Shown here one piece after another: positions 45,041 to 53,826 of a stretch of 64,000 nt of DNA; positions within the stretch are counted from its first letter, which is position 1, and each line of letters begins with the position of its first letter. A program made the position numbers and the translations under genes. The stretch spans positions 124,001 through 188,000 of the forward strand of contig NZ_FOIR01000003.1 in NCBI RefSeq assembly GCF_900111145.1, read 5' to 3'. The notes under the pieces are model-generated. The model searched no databases. It was not told the origin of the DNA and saw nothing but the letters and a program-made list of their open reading frames with translations. Origin of the DNA: Roseivirga pacifica (GTDB taxonomy: Bacteria; Bacteroidota; Bacteroidia; Cytophagales; Cyclobacteriaceae).

Positions 45041-45427
45041 ATGAGAGCATCAATTTTAGTACTTATCTGTTTTTTCTTAACCATTGGGCTTAGTGCTCAA
45101 GAGTCGGTTGAAGAAGAACAATTTGAAATTGTCACAACGAAAGCTGAATATCCTGGAGGAACCAAGGAGCTTGCAAAATTCTTACAAGAGAACCTAAAAT
45201 ACCCAAAGGATGCACTTAAAAACAATATATCGGGCAAAGTGTTCCTTAGAGCCATTGTAGAGAAAGATGGTAAACTTAAAGATATCGAAGTAATAAGAAG
45301 TGTGCACCCTTCATTAGATGCAGAAGCTCTTAGGTTGGTTAAATCAATGCCCAAATGGACTCCTGCTACACAAAGAGGGCAGGCCGTTCGTAGTAAGATA
45401 ATGCTTCCAATTGTGTTTATGTTCTAG
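45041..45427 (+). CDS. TonB C-terminal domain protein with cleavable signal peptide
   Basis: A 128-residue protein: a hydrophobic signal sequence (residues 3-18, ending GLSAQ), a short acidic linker, and a TonB_C domain (about 35-128) with EYPGGTKELAKFLQENLKYP and SGKVFLRAIVEKDGKLKDIEV, as in Bacteroidota energy transducers. Unlike true TonB there is no Pro-rich spanning region and the N-terminus looks cleavable, so it is probably a free periplasmic protein that borrows the TonB_C fold. It starts 12 bp after the YwqK-repeat protein gene. Confidence 0.8.
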   Translation: MRASILVLICFFLTIGLSAQESVEEEQFEIVTTKAEYPGGTKELAKFLQENLKYPKDALKNNISGKVFLRAIVEKDGKLKDIEVIRSVHPSLDAEALRLVKSMPKWTPATQRGQAVRSKIMLPIVFMF

Positions 45428-45476
45428 TAATTAGTTCTCAAAACTAGACTTAGGTTAACCAATATTCTGGCAGAAG

Positions 45477-45484
45477 TACCTTTG
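45477..45484 (+). promoter_or_regulatory. Promoter -7 element before the orphan 4HB gene
   Basis: TACCTTTG matches TAnnTTTG and is followed by a C. It would give a leader of about 125 nt before the start codon at 45617, which is preceded by a GAGGGAG ribosome-binding site. No clear -33 element is visible. Confidence 0.5.
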
Positions 45485-45616
45485 CCCCCACTAAACAGTG
45501 GGATTGTAACCTCAGCTTTAAAAACTACAACATAGAAAGGTTGCGTTCAAAACATTTAGAATAGATATGTTTCATTCTTTCATTAACTTAACAACAGAAC
45601 TTAGAGGGAGTAAAAC

Positions 45617-46252
45617 ATGAAATGGACGTATAGCATTCGCCAAAAAATGACTGCAGCGGGTATTTTGGCTGCGGTTATGGGCTTAGTTTTAATCAATAAC
45701 TTGTCTGAAAGAAGAAACTTTCAGCAGCTAGAAGATTCGATAGCGTCCATTTACCAAGACAGGCTTTTGGTTGAAAGCTATATTTTTAAGCTTTACGACA
45801 ACCTTCAACGCCACGATGAGCTACTGGATGCCCAAGCCTCTGCCCAAACCATACAGGAGATTAAAACCTTGGCTGCAGAGCGAAATGCACTGATAGCGCT
45901 TTATGAAGAAACCTACATAACTGAGGAAGAAGCCAAACATTTCGATGCATTAAAGAAAAGCCTAAGTGAGATTGAAATACTTGATGAAAGCACTTTGGCA
46001 AATAATAAATTCAGCACTCAAAGTGCCCAACCAACAAAGTCTGCCATTACCCATTTATCTGCCCTTTCGCAAATTCAAACCACCGAGGGTGCCTCATTAA
46101 TGGATCGCTCCGAACGTATTATTGGTGGTAGCATAAGTAACTCTCAATTAGAAATGGTTTTGGTAATCTGTTTGGCTATCATTGTTCAGGCCTTGGTTTT
46201 CTCTTCAAAAAGCCTAAAAGCTGCGCCATACCAAGACCCAAGTCTAAACTAG
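45617..46252 (+). CDS. MCP-like four-helix-bundle sensor protein without a signalling domain
   Basis: A 211-residue protein with a TM helix near residues 10-27 (MTAAGILAAVMGLVLI), a periplasmic all-helical segment of about 150 residues and a second TM helix near 178-196 (LEMVLVICLAIIVQALVF). This is the layout of the 4HB_MCP ligand-binding domain of chemoreceptors, but the protein stops shortly after the second helix, so no methyl-accepting or kinase domain is present. It may be a stand-alone sensor that partners another protein. A Bacteroidota-type promoter and a long leader precede it. Its stop overlaps the convergent lipid-kinase gene by 4 bp. Confidence 0.65.
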   Translation: MKWTYSIRQKMTAAGILAAVMGLVLINNLSERRNFQQLEDSIASIYQDRLLVESYIFKLYDNLQRHDELLDAQASAQTIQEIKTLAAERNALIALYEETYITEEEAKHFDALKKSLSEIEILDESTLANNKFSTQSAQPTKSAITHLSALSQIQTTEGASLMDRSERIIGGSISNSQLEMVLVICLAIIVQALVFSSKSLKAAPYQDPSLN

Positions 46253-47124
46253 TAGTCTGCTCCTACTATCAGCTTCAGGCATTTTGGTAAAACCTCAACG
46301 GTTACTTTGGTGCTTTCCGGTTTGGTTTCTCCATCAATCTGAAAAGGCTGTGGATCCTTTAGGTTTACTGTAACTTTTTTTGTTCGGTACACCTCAAAGT
46401 AAGAATCTGCTTCATCTAAATGATCGAAAAACTGTCCAGCCAAGCCAGGTAAGCTAAGTTCTCTAAGCACATACACCTCAAAAACGCCATCATCTACCCT
46501 ACCCTGGTTACTTAAAATAGCGCCTGTACCGTACCTTCTGGCATTAGCAAAAGCAATCATATGCCCTTGCTCTTCTACTATTTGGTCATCAAGCACTAGC
46601 TCTGCTCTAAACGTTTTAAGGTTTAACAGTTGAGAAGCCACACCACTGGCATAACCTAAGAAGCCACGCCTTTCACCTTCTTCAAAATCCTTTACCAAAC
46701 CAGCATTCAAACCAACATCGCTAATATGCAACCCATAATCCTTCCCATTAAAAAGCAGCATATCTGCCATTACGGTCTTTTCTTGGGCTATTACCGCTAA
46801 TGCGCCTCGTATGTCATCTGGTACTTCAACTTCTGTGGCCATTCCGTTGGCCGAACCACCCGGTAAGATCCCCAAAGCCACATCAGTGTCCTTTACCACT
46901 TCGGCACAAAGCATTACTGTACCATCTCCACCAACCGCAACAACGGTTTCTGGCTGAGCATCAGCAATCACTTTTTTGAGTTTTTTCTCGTCATCTTCAC
47001 CAGTGGTTTCCCACTTTTCTATGGATAAACCTAAACTTTCGCCCCAAGAATCTATTTCATGTATGTAGTCTTCTTTATCTCTATCGCCAGAGATGGGGTT
47101 AATGACGAACAGTATTTTACTCAT
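46249..47124 (-). CDS. Diacylglycerol kinase family lipid kinase (YegS/DgkB-like)
   Basis: A 291-residue cytosolic or membrane-associated lipid kinase of the DAGKc family. The nucleotide-binding signature is G65-G-D-G-T69 (AVGGDGTVMLCA), with the conserved ILPGGSANGMA at about 84-94 and DGVFEVYVL near 227 in the C-terminal domain. Its likely reaction is phosphorylation of diacylglycerol to phosphatidic acid. It is divergent from the App1-like phosphatase, which would catalyse the reverse step; the two start codons are only 27 bp apart. Its end overlaps the plus-strand 4HB gene. Confidence 0.85.
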   Translation of the reverse strand: MSKILFVINPISGDRDKEDYIHEIDSWGESLGLSIEKWETTGEDDEKKLKKVIADAQPETVVAVGGDGTVMLCAEVVKDTDVALGILPGGSANGMATEVEVPDDIRGALAVIAQEKTVMADMLLFNGKDYGLHISDVGLNAGLVKDFEEGERRGFLGYASGVASQLLNLKTFRAELVLDDQIVEEQGHMIAFANARRYGTGAILSNQGRVDDGVFEVYVLRELSLPGLAGQFFDHLDEADSYFEVYRTKKVTVNLKDPQPFQIDGETKPESTKVTVEVLPKCLKLIVGADY

Positions 47125-47151
47125 GTAGAAAAGATTATTACCTTAATTTAT

Positions 47152-48216
47152 ATGATTTCAGCTCACCCAGAGTGGAGTTCCTATAAAGAAGCACCAATTA
47201 GGGGCAATTTGTTTGAAAAATGGTGGAAAAGTCGATTCCGATTTGTCGATTACCCCTTTCTTTTGGTTTATCGTGGTTTTGGCAATAGCCAAAAGTGCCA
47301 TTTACAAGGGCACGTATTTCAAGGCATGGCATTGAACAAGCCTAAAAAGAAAGCTTCGGCCTGGCAGAACTTTATTGCGCTGCTAAAAATGTTTTTGGTA
47401 AAAACAGTGGCCAAAGCCAAAGTTGAAATAACTGTAAATGGAAAACATTACAACACACAGACCAACGATCAAGGCTTTTTCGATTTGGAGATTGAAGGGC
47501 ACGGCCTATCAACCGGATGGCACCAAGTAAGCTACGAACTAAAAGAAACACTGGTAGACGGACAGGAAAGGGTTAATGTAAAATCAGAAATACTCATTAC
47601 AGAAGCCTTTGAACACGGCCTGATTTCCGATATTGATGATACCTTTTTAGTTTCGCATGTAACTAAAAAGCCGAAAAAGCTTTTTACACTCTTGACCAAA
47701 AATGCGAATACTAGAAAGCCTGTAGAGGGTGTTGTAAAATTCTACAAGGCATTGAGCAATGGTCATTCAAAGTCAGAAAACCCGTTTTTCTATGTGTCGA
47801 GTAGCGAATGGAATCTGTATGAATTTTTGGTGAACTTTAACCAAATACATGAACTCCCAAAGGGTGTTTTACTGCTAAAAGAGCTTAAAGATAGCTTTCT
47901 TGATTTCTTCAAATCGGGTTACGGAAGTCACCGGCACAAAGTAGATAAGATTGAAAGGATACTTCGGCTTTACCCAAATCAGCAATTCGTACTGCTAGGC
48001 GATAATGGGCAACACGACCCACAGATATATTTAGAAATTGTAGCTACCTACCCAGGCCAGATAAAGGCAGTATACATTCGAGGTGTAAAGCACAATCATT
48101 GGAATGAAACGGAAGGCACCTTGAGCCAAATAGAAGCACTAGAAATACCCACCAAGCAGTTTAAACACAGCAGCGAGGCGTTTGATCATGCCAAAGAAAT
48201 TGGGTTGATAGGGTAA
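47152..48216 (+). CDS. App1-like phosphatidate phosphatase (DUF2183)
   Basis: A 354-residue protein with an HAD-type DUF2183/App1 domain. The catalytic motif D160-I-D162-D-T164 sits in ISDIDDTF; KSGYGSHRHKVDKI supplies the Lys and GDNGQHDPQIY the late acidic motif. Residues 80-140 look like an Ig/CNA-type beta domain (VEITVNGKHYNTQTNDQGFFDLEI is one part). Yeast App1 dephosphorylates phosphatidate to diacylglycerol. A longer frame begins inside the divergent kinase gene at 47059, but the ATG at 47152 avoids overlap and starts the conserved part. It shares a 27-bp divergent promoter region with the lipid kinase. Confidence 0.82.
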   Translation: MISAHPEWSSYKEAPIRGNLFEKWWKSRFRFVDYPFLLVYRGFGNSQKCHLQGHVFQGMALNKPKKKASAWQNFIALLKMFLVKTVAKAKVEITVNGKHYNTQTNDQGFFDLEIEGHGLSTGWHQVSYELKETLVDGQERVNVKSEILITEAFEHGLISDIDDTFLVSHVTKKPKKLFTLLTKNANTRKPVEGVVKFYKALSNGHSKSENPFFYVSSSEWNLYEFLVNFNQIHELPKGVLLLKELKDSFLDFFKSGYGSHRHKVDKIERILRLYPNQQFVLLGDNGQHDPQIYLEIVATYPGQIKAVYIRGVKHNHWNETEGTLSQIEALEIPTKQFKHSSEAFDHAKEIGLIG

Positions 48217-48864
48217 TTAATCTACCAAACCCTCACTAACCGCAATTCTTACCAGTCCTGCCACATTAGTGGCATCCAATTTTTTTATAATTGATTTACG
48301 ATGAGTCTCCACTGTTGATACACTAATGAAAAGCTCTTCAGCTATTTGCTTTGTAGAGTGGGCTTCAGCAATCAGCTTTAGAATTTCTGTTTCTCGATTG
48401 GTAAGGCTGGCCAATTTAGAAAACCGTTCTTTCCCTATAATCTTAGAGGTATTATTAAGCACCTCAGTAATGGAAGCACTCCAATACTTCTGCCCTTTCA
48501 CCACCTTATTTAGGGCAATTTTCAACTCCGTTTCGTCAAGGTTTTTCAAAATGTAAGAGTCGAAGCCTATTTCCATAGCCTTTTTTACCGTTGCATAATC
48601 CAAGTGCATAGTCAGTAAGATTGTTCGCAGTTCGGGCATGGTCTTTTTAAGTTGGCTCACTAGTTCCAAACCATTCAAACCTGGCATTTCCAAATCTACA
48701 AGCAGCACATCTGGCTTCAATATTGGTACTTTCTGCAAAGCCTCCTTTGGATCGACATAAGTAGAAAGCACTTTAAACCTATGCTCTTCTGCTATAATTC
48801 TAGAAAGACCATCGATTATCATCTGGTGGTCGTCTACAATTACAATGTGTTTTTCTTCACTCAT
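48217..48864 (-). CDS. NarL/LuxR-family response regulator
   Basis: A 215-residue regulator with a receiver domain (about 1-125; acceptor Asp57 in VLLVDLEMPGLNG; Lys in ILKNLDE) and a LuxR-type helix-turn-helix (about 150-212; LTNRETEILKLIAEAHSTKQIAEELFISVSTVETHRKSI, read as two helices). It starts 1 bp after the TPR histidine kinase gene, so the two form one operon and a cognate pair. Its stop codon abuts the convergent App1-like gene. The four exported-protein genes at 51-56.6 kb, divergent from this pair, are possible targets. Confidence 0.92.
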   Translation of the reverse strand: MSEEKHIVIVDDHQMIIDGLSRIIAEEHRFKVLSTYVDPKEALQKVPILKPDVLLVDLEMPGLNGLELVSQLKKTMPELRTILLTMHLDYATVKKAMEIGFDSYILKNLDETELKIALNKVVKGQKYWSASITEVLNNTSKIIGKERFSKLASLTNRETEILKLIAEAHSTKQIAEELFISVSTVETHRKSIIKKLDATNVAGLVRIAVSEGLVD

Positions 48865-48865
48865 A

Positions 48866-50800
48866 CTACAACGGTACAGTTATTACAGCCACTACTCCAC
48901 TTTCGGCACTTGGCTCGTAGTTCACGGTTCCTTTTATCATATCTAGCCTGTTTCGAATATTCATCTGTCCATGCCCGTTACTATTCGCATTACCAAAACC
49001 TTTACCATTGTCTTCTACCAAAAGGCTCAACTTATCTTTCAATCTAATCAATTGTACATTCACCTTTGTGGCCTCTGAATGTTTAATAATATTGCTAAGC
49101 AATTCTTGCAAAATTCGGTACATGCTTATTTCTATGCGTTCATTTAACCGATCTTCCATCTTATGATGTTCAAAATCATAAGTTATTTCAGTGTATTGAA
49201 AGGTATTTCTAAGTAGGTCTTCAACAGCCTTAACAAGTCCATCGTCCATTAGTGCTCTTGGCATCATTTGGTGGCTAATTTGCCTCACCTCGTCTGCAGA
49301 TTTAGTAAACTGGCTAGTAATATGTGAAAGCTCACTTTTCAGGTCACCATCAACTTTCTTTTCAACAGAAGACAAACCCAGTTTAAGCGCATTGAGTTGT
49401 TGGCCTATGCCATCGTGTAGGTCTTTGCTAATTCGCTTTCGCTCTTCTTCTGTGGCTTGTACAACGGCCTCTAAACCCCGCTCCTTTTCCTCAATAATAG
49501 CAGCTTGCATTTGCTGCTTTTGTTTTGCTTTATTTCGGTTATAAAAAAGCGTGCCACCTAACAGAATCAGCCCTAAACTGGATACTAGCAAAGTAACCTG
49601 CGTATTTCTTGAAGCAATCGTGGTTTTCTGAGTTTGAATTTCGAGGTCCTTCTCAGCGGTTTCATATTTAATAAGAAGGTTATTTACGCTTTTAGTCTTC
49701 TCAACGTTTTTCAATGAATCGTTGAGCATTTTAAATTGCTCATATGCTAGTAATGCATTTTTATAGTCTCCCTTTTGCTTATACAGTTCAGCCAAATTTT
49801 CCTTAACAGCGCGTAAGTAAAGCTTATCGTTGTATTGATTGCATAGTTCTTCTGCTTTAAGCATTTCAGCAATTCCCTTATCGTATTCACCATTCACTCC
49901 AAATATCTCGCTTCTGTTCACCCATGCCTCTATAAAGCCCAAAGGATATTGAAACTCATTTGAAAGTCTAATAACTTCTTCAAAGTATTCGTTAGCCGTA
50001 CTGTATTCCTTCTTCTTAAGATATACCTGCCCAATGTTGTTTAAAGCACCTATTTTGCCATATACAAAAGTGGCACTATCATAAATTGCCCCGGCAATAC
50101 GAGCCTCTTTCAACGCTAAATCGAGTGAATCTGAGTTTAAGTATGCACTGCTTAAGTTGATATGGACATGACCATTATTGATTTGAACTGGTGATCTATA
50201 CTTGGCGGCTAACTTGGTATACTTTACAGCGTTTTCCCAATCTTCTAAACCAATGTAGCTATTACCAATATTAATATACACACTGTTCAATACTGAGGAT
50301 TTATTACTTACCTCATCATTATTATTAGCATAATCAAGCGCCTCTAATAGATACTCCACTGCGAGCGAAAACTCATTCATATCATTGAGCATCATCCCCC
50401 TATTGTTCAACACTCTAGTGACATTACCAATACTCTCTGCCCTTTTGTACACCAGCTCCGCGCTGTCCAAATATTTACCGGCCATTTCACTATTTTCCTG
50501 ATATAGATACACATAGCCGAAGTCCATATATACCTTACCAATAAGCGTATCGTAGGCTACCCCATCATACTGATCTTTGATATACTCTCCTTCCAAACCA
50601 TAATAATAAAAGGCAGAATCGTAGTTCAGGTTCGCTTCATAAAATCGTCCCAACTGCTTGTAGCCATTCACAACGTCCATGGTTACATTTTCCTTTAAGG
50701 CATTGTTTAAAACTGTGTGAAGACTATCGGACTGAGCATGTAAACTCAGCGGCACAGACAGGCATAAGACAAGCACTAGCCAATCGAATCTCTTTTTCAT
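48866..50800 (-). CDS. TPR-containing sensor histidine kinase (HisKA_3)
   Basis: A 644-residue kinase of the Bacteroidota tetratricopeptide type. A signal peptide (residues 1-23, SLHAQ) precedes about eight TPR units in the periplasm (about 25-360; for example VLNNRGMMLNDMNEFSLAVEY), one TM helix at about 395-415, and a cytosolic part with the HisKA_3 H box RISKDLHDGIGQQ (His462) and a HATPase_c domain ending with VEDNGKGFG and MNIRNRLDMIKG. It pairs with the NarL-type regulator 1 bp downstream. The TPR part presumably senses a protein or envelope state. Confidence 0.93.
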   Translation of the reverse strand: MKKRFDWLVLVLCLSVPLSLHAQSDSLHTVLNNALKENVTMDVVNGYKQLGRFYEANLNYDSAFYYYGLEGEYIKDQYDGVAYDTLIGKVYMDFGYVYLYQENSEMAGKYLDSAELVYKRAESIGNVTRVLNNRGMMLNDMNEFSLAVEYLLEALDYANNNDEVSNKSSVLNSVYINIGNSYIGLEDWENAVKYTKLAAKYRSPVQINNGHVHINLSSAYLNSDSLDLALKEARIAGAIYDSATFVYGKIGALNNIGQVYLKKKEYSTANEYFEEVIRLSNEFQYPLGFIEAWVNRSEIFGVNGEYDKGIAEMLKAEELCNQYNDKLYLRAVKENLAELYKQKGDYKNALLAYEQFKMLNDSLKNVEKTKSVNNLLIKYETAEKDLEIQTQKTTIASRNTQVTLLVSSLGLILLGGTLFYNRNKAKQKQQMQAAIIEEKERGLEAVVQATEEERKRISKDLHDGIGQQLNALKLGLSSVEKKVDGDLKSELSHITSQFTKSADEVRQISHQMMPRALMDDGLVKAVEDLLRNTFQYTEITYDFEHHKMEDRLNERIEISMYRILQELLSNIIKHSEATKVNVQLIRLKDKLSLLVEDNGKGFGNANSNGHGQMNIRNRLDMIKGTVNYEPSAESGVVAVITVPL

Positions 50801-50972
50801 TGGTCAAAGTTTCTGCGACACAAGTCGCTTTGAGGTGATAAAAATTAGTAACCGATGCTGAGTCTCTTTGAAAATAATTAATCAGGATGGAAAGTAAAAG
50901 CAACAGACACACTTTAGTGTATTTCAAATGCATTTTAAAAAGCCTCAAACACACAACGACAAGACACCATAG

Positions 50973-51065
50973 CTACCCAGAAACCATGAGAAAAACCACC
51001 GAAACCTAGGAGTGAAATACTGAACGAAAGATGAGAATTTTGAATGCACAAAAATCCTCAAAGCA
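50973..51065 (+). repeat. Leader copy A: duplicated upstream element plus start-proximal box
   Basis: Positions 50973-51015 are 39/43 identical by eye to 53118-53160 (both contain GAGAAAAACCACCGAAA and end in AGGAGTGA). The last ten bases, CCTCAAAGCA at 51056-51065, directly precede the ATG at 51066. The two parts form a recurring leader before exported-protein genes. The remainder of 50801-50972 shows nothing convincing. Confidence 0.7.
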
Positions 51066-53114
51066 ATGAAATACTTTAAATTAGTCTTGGCCTGCCTCAT
51101 GATAGGCTGTACAAGCTCAGCACTTGCCCAAAACCATTTAACCGATGTCGTTGAGTATCCAGAAGAAGTAAGCTACCTAATTTCTCTTTTGGAAGAAGAC
51201 CTGACAGAAAAGAGGAAACAAGAGTTCTATACAATGTTTCCCGTACCCGACAAGAAGCTTCCAAACAAGCGTCAAAAAGAAAGTAAAAGCGAAATCTATT
51301 ATGAACTAGAAACCTCTGGCTACGAGGTCAAGTATTTTAAAATAACCCAACCGAAGCAAAAGAAAGAGCAACTTACATTTTTTGGCAAATCCACCTATTC
51401 CGAAATTAAAAGTGCGCTCTGTGAATCTGAAAACTTCGTTTGTCCAACATCCAATCAAACCACCTATATCAACTCAATAGACCTAAAGCTTTCAAGATTG
51501 GTCATCTTGCAATTCGATCCCAAAACAGGTTTGCTCAACCATATAGAGTACAGCGGTTCCAGAACATTTCAAAACAAATTCTCTGACGGGCTTCCCCAAG
51601 AACTTTGCTCTTTCACTCCAACCATAACCCCAAAAAACATACAACTCAATGCTTCGGGCATTTGCCTGGAAGGGAATTGTGAATCATGGAAGGGCACAAT
51701 GCAATACGGAAACCTTGTATTTAAAGGAACACTAAAAAACGGCATTCCAAATGGCTATGGTAATATCTATTTTGTTGATGGCTGTAAATGGTTCAATGTA
51801 AAAAACAAGCCTTCGGAGTATATAGAGGCTGAATTCAAGAATGGCATAGCTCAAGGAGCTTTCCGTTTCAAAACAGATCGTTATGAGGGTGTTCCGAGGG
51901 ATGTCATTTTCTATGAAAATGGTAAACCTTCCAGAATTCTTGTTCCGAAATCAGAGAATACTCCATACGGCTATAAATCTAAAATCACTCCTGACTTCAA
52001 ACGCCACGATGATTCCGCAGTTATCGATATCCCCAAACTGGGTAAAATTGTTGCGCGGTTCGAAAACGACCAATTAATTGTACCTGATAAAATCTATGAA
52101 TTCAGAGACTCTAAAAGGCTTTTGTACAAGGGTCGTTTAGACCAATCACTCAAAAAAACTGGCTATGGTCAATATCAGGTAGATCATTCTGACCTTATTC
52201 TTTCTTCTTTTTTCAAAAACAACAGACTTGTACTGGATAGTATTACTTCCATTCGAATGCCTGAAGAAGGATCAGAATATATTGTGGGGGGCTATCTAAC
52301 TTATTTTCCGTGGGGTAAAATTGAACTAGAAAGAGCCCAAGCCAAAGTAAGTCTAGACTATATGGAAGGAACACAGCTGATAAAAGCAGAAAAGCTCTTG
52401 GTGGATGGAGAGGATTTTGTTCCTATTGGGAGAGTTGAACTATACACAGCGCGAAATGGAGAGTTGGTTCATAATGAAAATGACTACGGTATTTATGATG
52501 AAGGCGGGTACTTTATTCTTAATAAGGGTAAGAACTATTTCAACCGCCCAATTAATCCTGTGATTTCACGAGGAAAACTTAAAGACCCCCGGGACGGGAC
52601 GGTCTATAATACTGCAACCTTACGAACATATAACAATAAGCTCGTAACCATGTTCACACAAAACCTAGCCTATGACGGTGCTCCTAGAAACACGATAGCC
52701 TATTCAAAATATGGATTGGCTTTTTATAGCAGAAAAGCACTGAGGAATCTTTGTCCACCAGGTTGGAGAATCCCCTCTTCTGATGATATCATAAACATTA
52801 TCAAACCATTTTCAACCCATCAAAAAGTAAACAATGGAATTAATTTTTCCCCTAACCCTAGTCTCGAATCTTTAGAACTGTTCCGAGATAAATCGGGCTA
52901 TTATACAGCCAATGACCATATTAGCTCCGAAAGAGGCTTAAGGCTAAATGGTGATCGAGCACTTTTTTGGATTACCGATGCACCTCCCGGACACTTTGGC
53001 GTTTTAGTAGTAGAACCCGGTGCTACAAACGAGGCTAAACTTACTTATAGAAAAGATTGGGATGGACAAACCGACTATTTGACCTGTCGGTGTATTAAGG
53101 ATGGTTCGCTCTAA
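51066..53114 (+). CDS. Secreted MORN-like and FISUMP-domain protein
   Basis: A 682-residue exported protein (signal peptide residues 1-21, ALAQN). A MORN-like stretch with YGNLVFKGTLKNGIPNGYGNIYF lies at about 215-240 (two short parts of one repeat pair) and other related motifs follow (KTGYGQYQVDH). Residues 560-682 match the Fibrobacter paralogous (FISUMP) domain: NLCPPGWRIPSSDD, RGLRLNGDRALFW and YLTCRCIKD. FISUMP is thought to be a surface adhesion or binding module. The start shares a leader with the next gene. The combination of MORN and FISUMP parts is unusual. Function unknown. Confidence 0.75.
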   Translation: MKYFKLVLACLMIGCTSSALAQNHLTDVVEYPEEVSYLISLLEEDLTEKRKQEFYTMFPVPDKKLPNKRQKESKSEIYYELETSGYEVKYFKITQPKQKKEQLTFFGKSTYSEIKSALCESENFVCPTSNQTTYINSIDLKLSRLVILQFDPKTGLLNHIEYSGSRTFQNKFSDGLPQELCSFTPTITPKNIQLNASGICLEGNCESWKGTMQYGNLVFKGTLKNGIPNGYGNIYFVDGCKWFNVKNKPSEYIEAEFKNGIAQGAFRFKTDRYEGVPRDVIFYENGKPSRILVPKSENTPYGYKSKITPDFKRHDDSAVIDIPKLGKIVARFENDQLIVPDKIYEFRDSKRLLYKGRLDQSLKKTGYGQYQVDHSDLILSSFFKNNRLVLDSITSIRMPEEGSEYIVGGYLTYFPWGKIELERAQAKVSLDYMEGTQLIKAEKLLVDGEDFVPIGRVELYTARNGELVHNENDYGIYDEGGYFILNKGKNYFNRPINPVISRGKLKDPRDGTVYNTATLRTYNNKLVTMFTQNLAYDGAPRNTIAYSKYGLAFYSRKALRNLCPPGWRIPSSDDIINIIKPFSTHQKVNNGINFSPNPSLESLELFRDKSGYYTANDHISSERGLRLNGDRALFWITDAPPGHFGVLVVEPGATNEAKLTYRKDWDGQTDYLTCRCIKDGSL

Positions 53115-53117
53115 TCC

Positions 53118-53210
53118 CTACCCAAAAACCGTGAGAAAAACCACCGAAAGCAAGGAGTGATTAAAGCTTTGAGCTTAGAGAACTTTGGAATAACAAAACT
53201 TCTCAAAGCA
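53118..53210 (+). repeat. Leader copy B: duplicated upstream element plus start-proximal box
   Basis: 53118-53160 repeats the 43-bp element at 50973-51015 with four mismatches. TCTCAAAGCA at 53201-53210 directly precedes the ATG at 53211, as in copy A. The copy begins 3 bp after the stop of the preceding gene, so it is an intergenic leader, not coding. Confidence 0.7.
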
Positions 53211-53816
53211 ATGAAAACAAAGAACAAACTATTAAGAACTAAGCTACTTTTAGTAGTAGCACTATGTTTCACCGTATTTGCTTGTGACAACTCACCAAGC
53301 GAAGACGAAACCCCAGAAACGCCCGGAAACACAGGTAATATTGAAAATAATACCTTAACAGCCGATGGGCAGAAAAAGCAGCTAAGTATATACACGTTTG
53401 CCAAAAATGGCCCTCAACTTGAGTTCACGGCACGAGAGTCGTTAAACACGGGTGTACCTAGTATTGCCATTAGAATAAATGGCTTGCCAAGTTCAAGCAC
53501 AACCCTACACTTTCAAGACGACTCAAATGATCCAGCAGAAATTCAGACCGATGAGTTTTGGACACAAATGAACGATGGCACACAAGTTTGGTATCCTGTC
53601 TTCACTTCTGATGCCTTTGAAACAACTGGCAGTATGGAGGTAACAGTAGCTGGAGACATCATCACTTTTGCTTACTCAGACATTCAACTGAATGATCACT
53701 ACATCTCATCCAATGTAACGAAAACCGTCAGTTGCAGTGGAAAATTTTCGATTCACGTTTCTGAGCTCGATTTGAGCCAGGACGGAAACAGTTCAGGAAA
53801 TCTTGCCACCAATTAA
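53211..53816 (+). CDS. Hypothetical lipoprotein, 201 aa
   Basis: A lipoprotein with lipobox Cys25 (FTVFACDN). A Pro/Thr/Glu-rich linker (SEDETPETPGNTG) precedes a beta-rich domain of about 150 residues (QKKQLSIYTFAKNGPQLEFTA) with a Cys near the end (KTVSCSGKFSIHVSELDL). I recognise no family. The frame is open upstream from 53157, but the ATG at 53211 follows the shared CTCAAAGCA box and starts the signal peptide. It ends 10 bp before the next gene and is probably cotranscribed with it. Confidence 0.65.
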   Translation: MKTKNKLLRTKLLLVVALCFTVFACDNSPSEDETPETPGNTGNIENNTLTADGQKKQLSIYTFAKNGPQLEFTARESLNTGVPSIAIRINGLPSSSTTLHFQDDSNDPAEIQTDEFWTQMNDGTQVWYPVFTSDAFETTGSMEVTVAGDIITFAYSDIQLNDHYISSNVTKTVSCSGKFSIHVSELDLSQDGNSSGNLATN

Positions 53817-53826
53817 GCTACGAACC

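Noticed and set aside
45485-45502. Hairpin directly after the TACCTTTG promoter element
   Set aside because: It would lie at the transcription start, so it cannot be a terminator, and the 6-bp stem is weak.
47059-47151. Longer start for the App1-like phosphatase gene
   Set aside because: The extension overlaps the divergent lipid-kinase gene and is not similar to the family; the ATG at 47152 is better.
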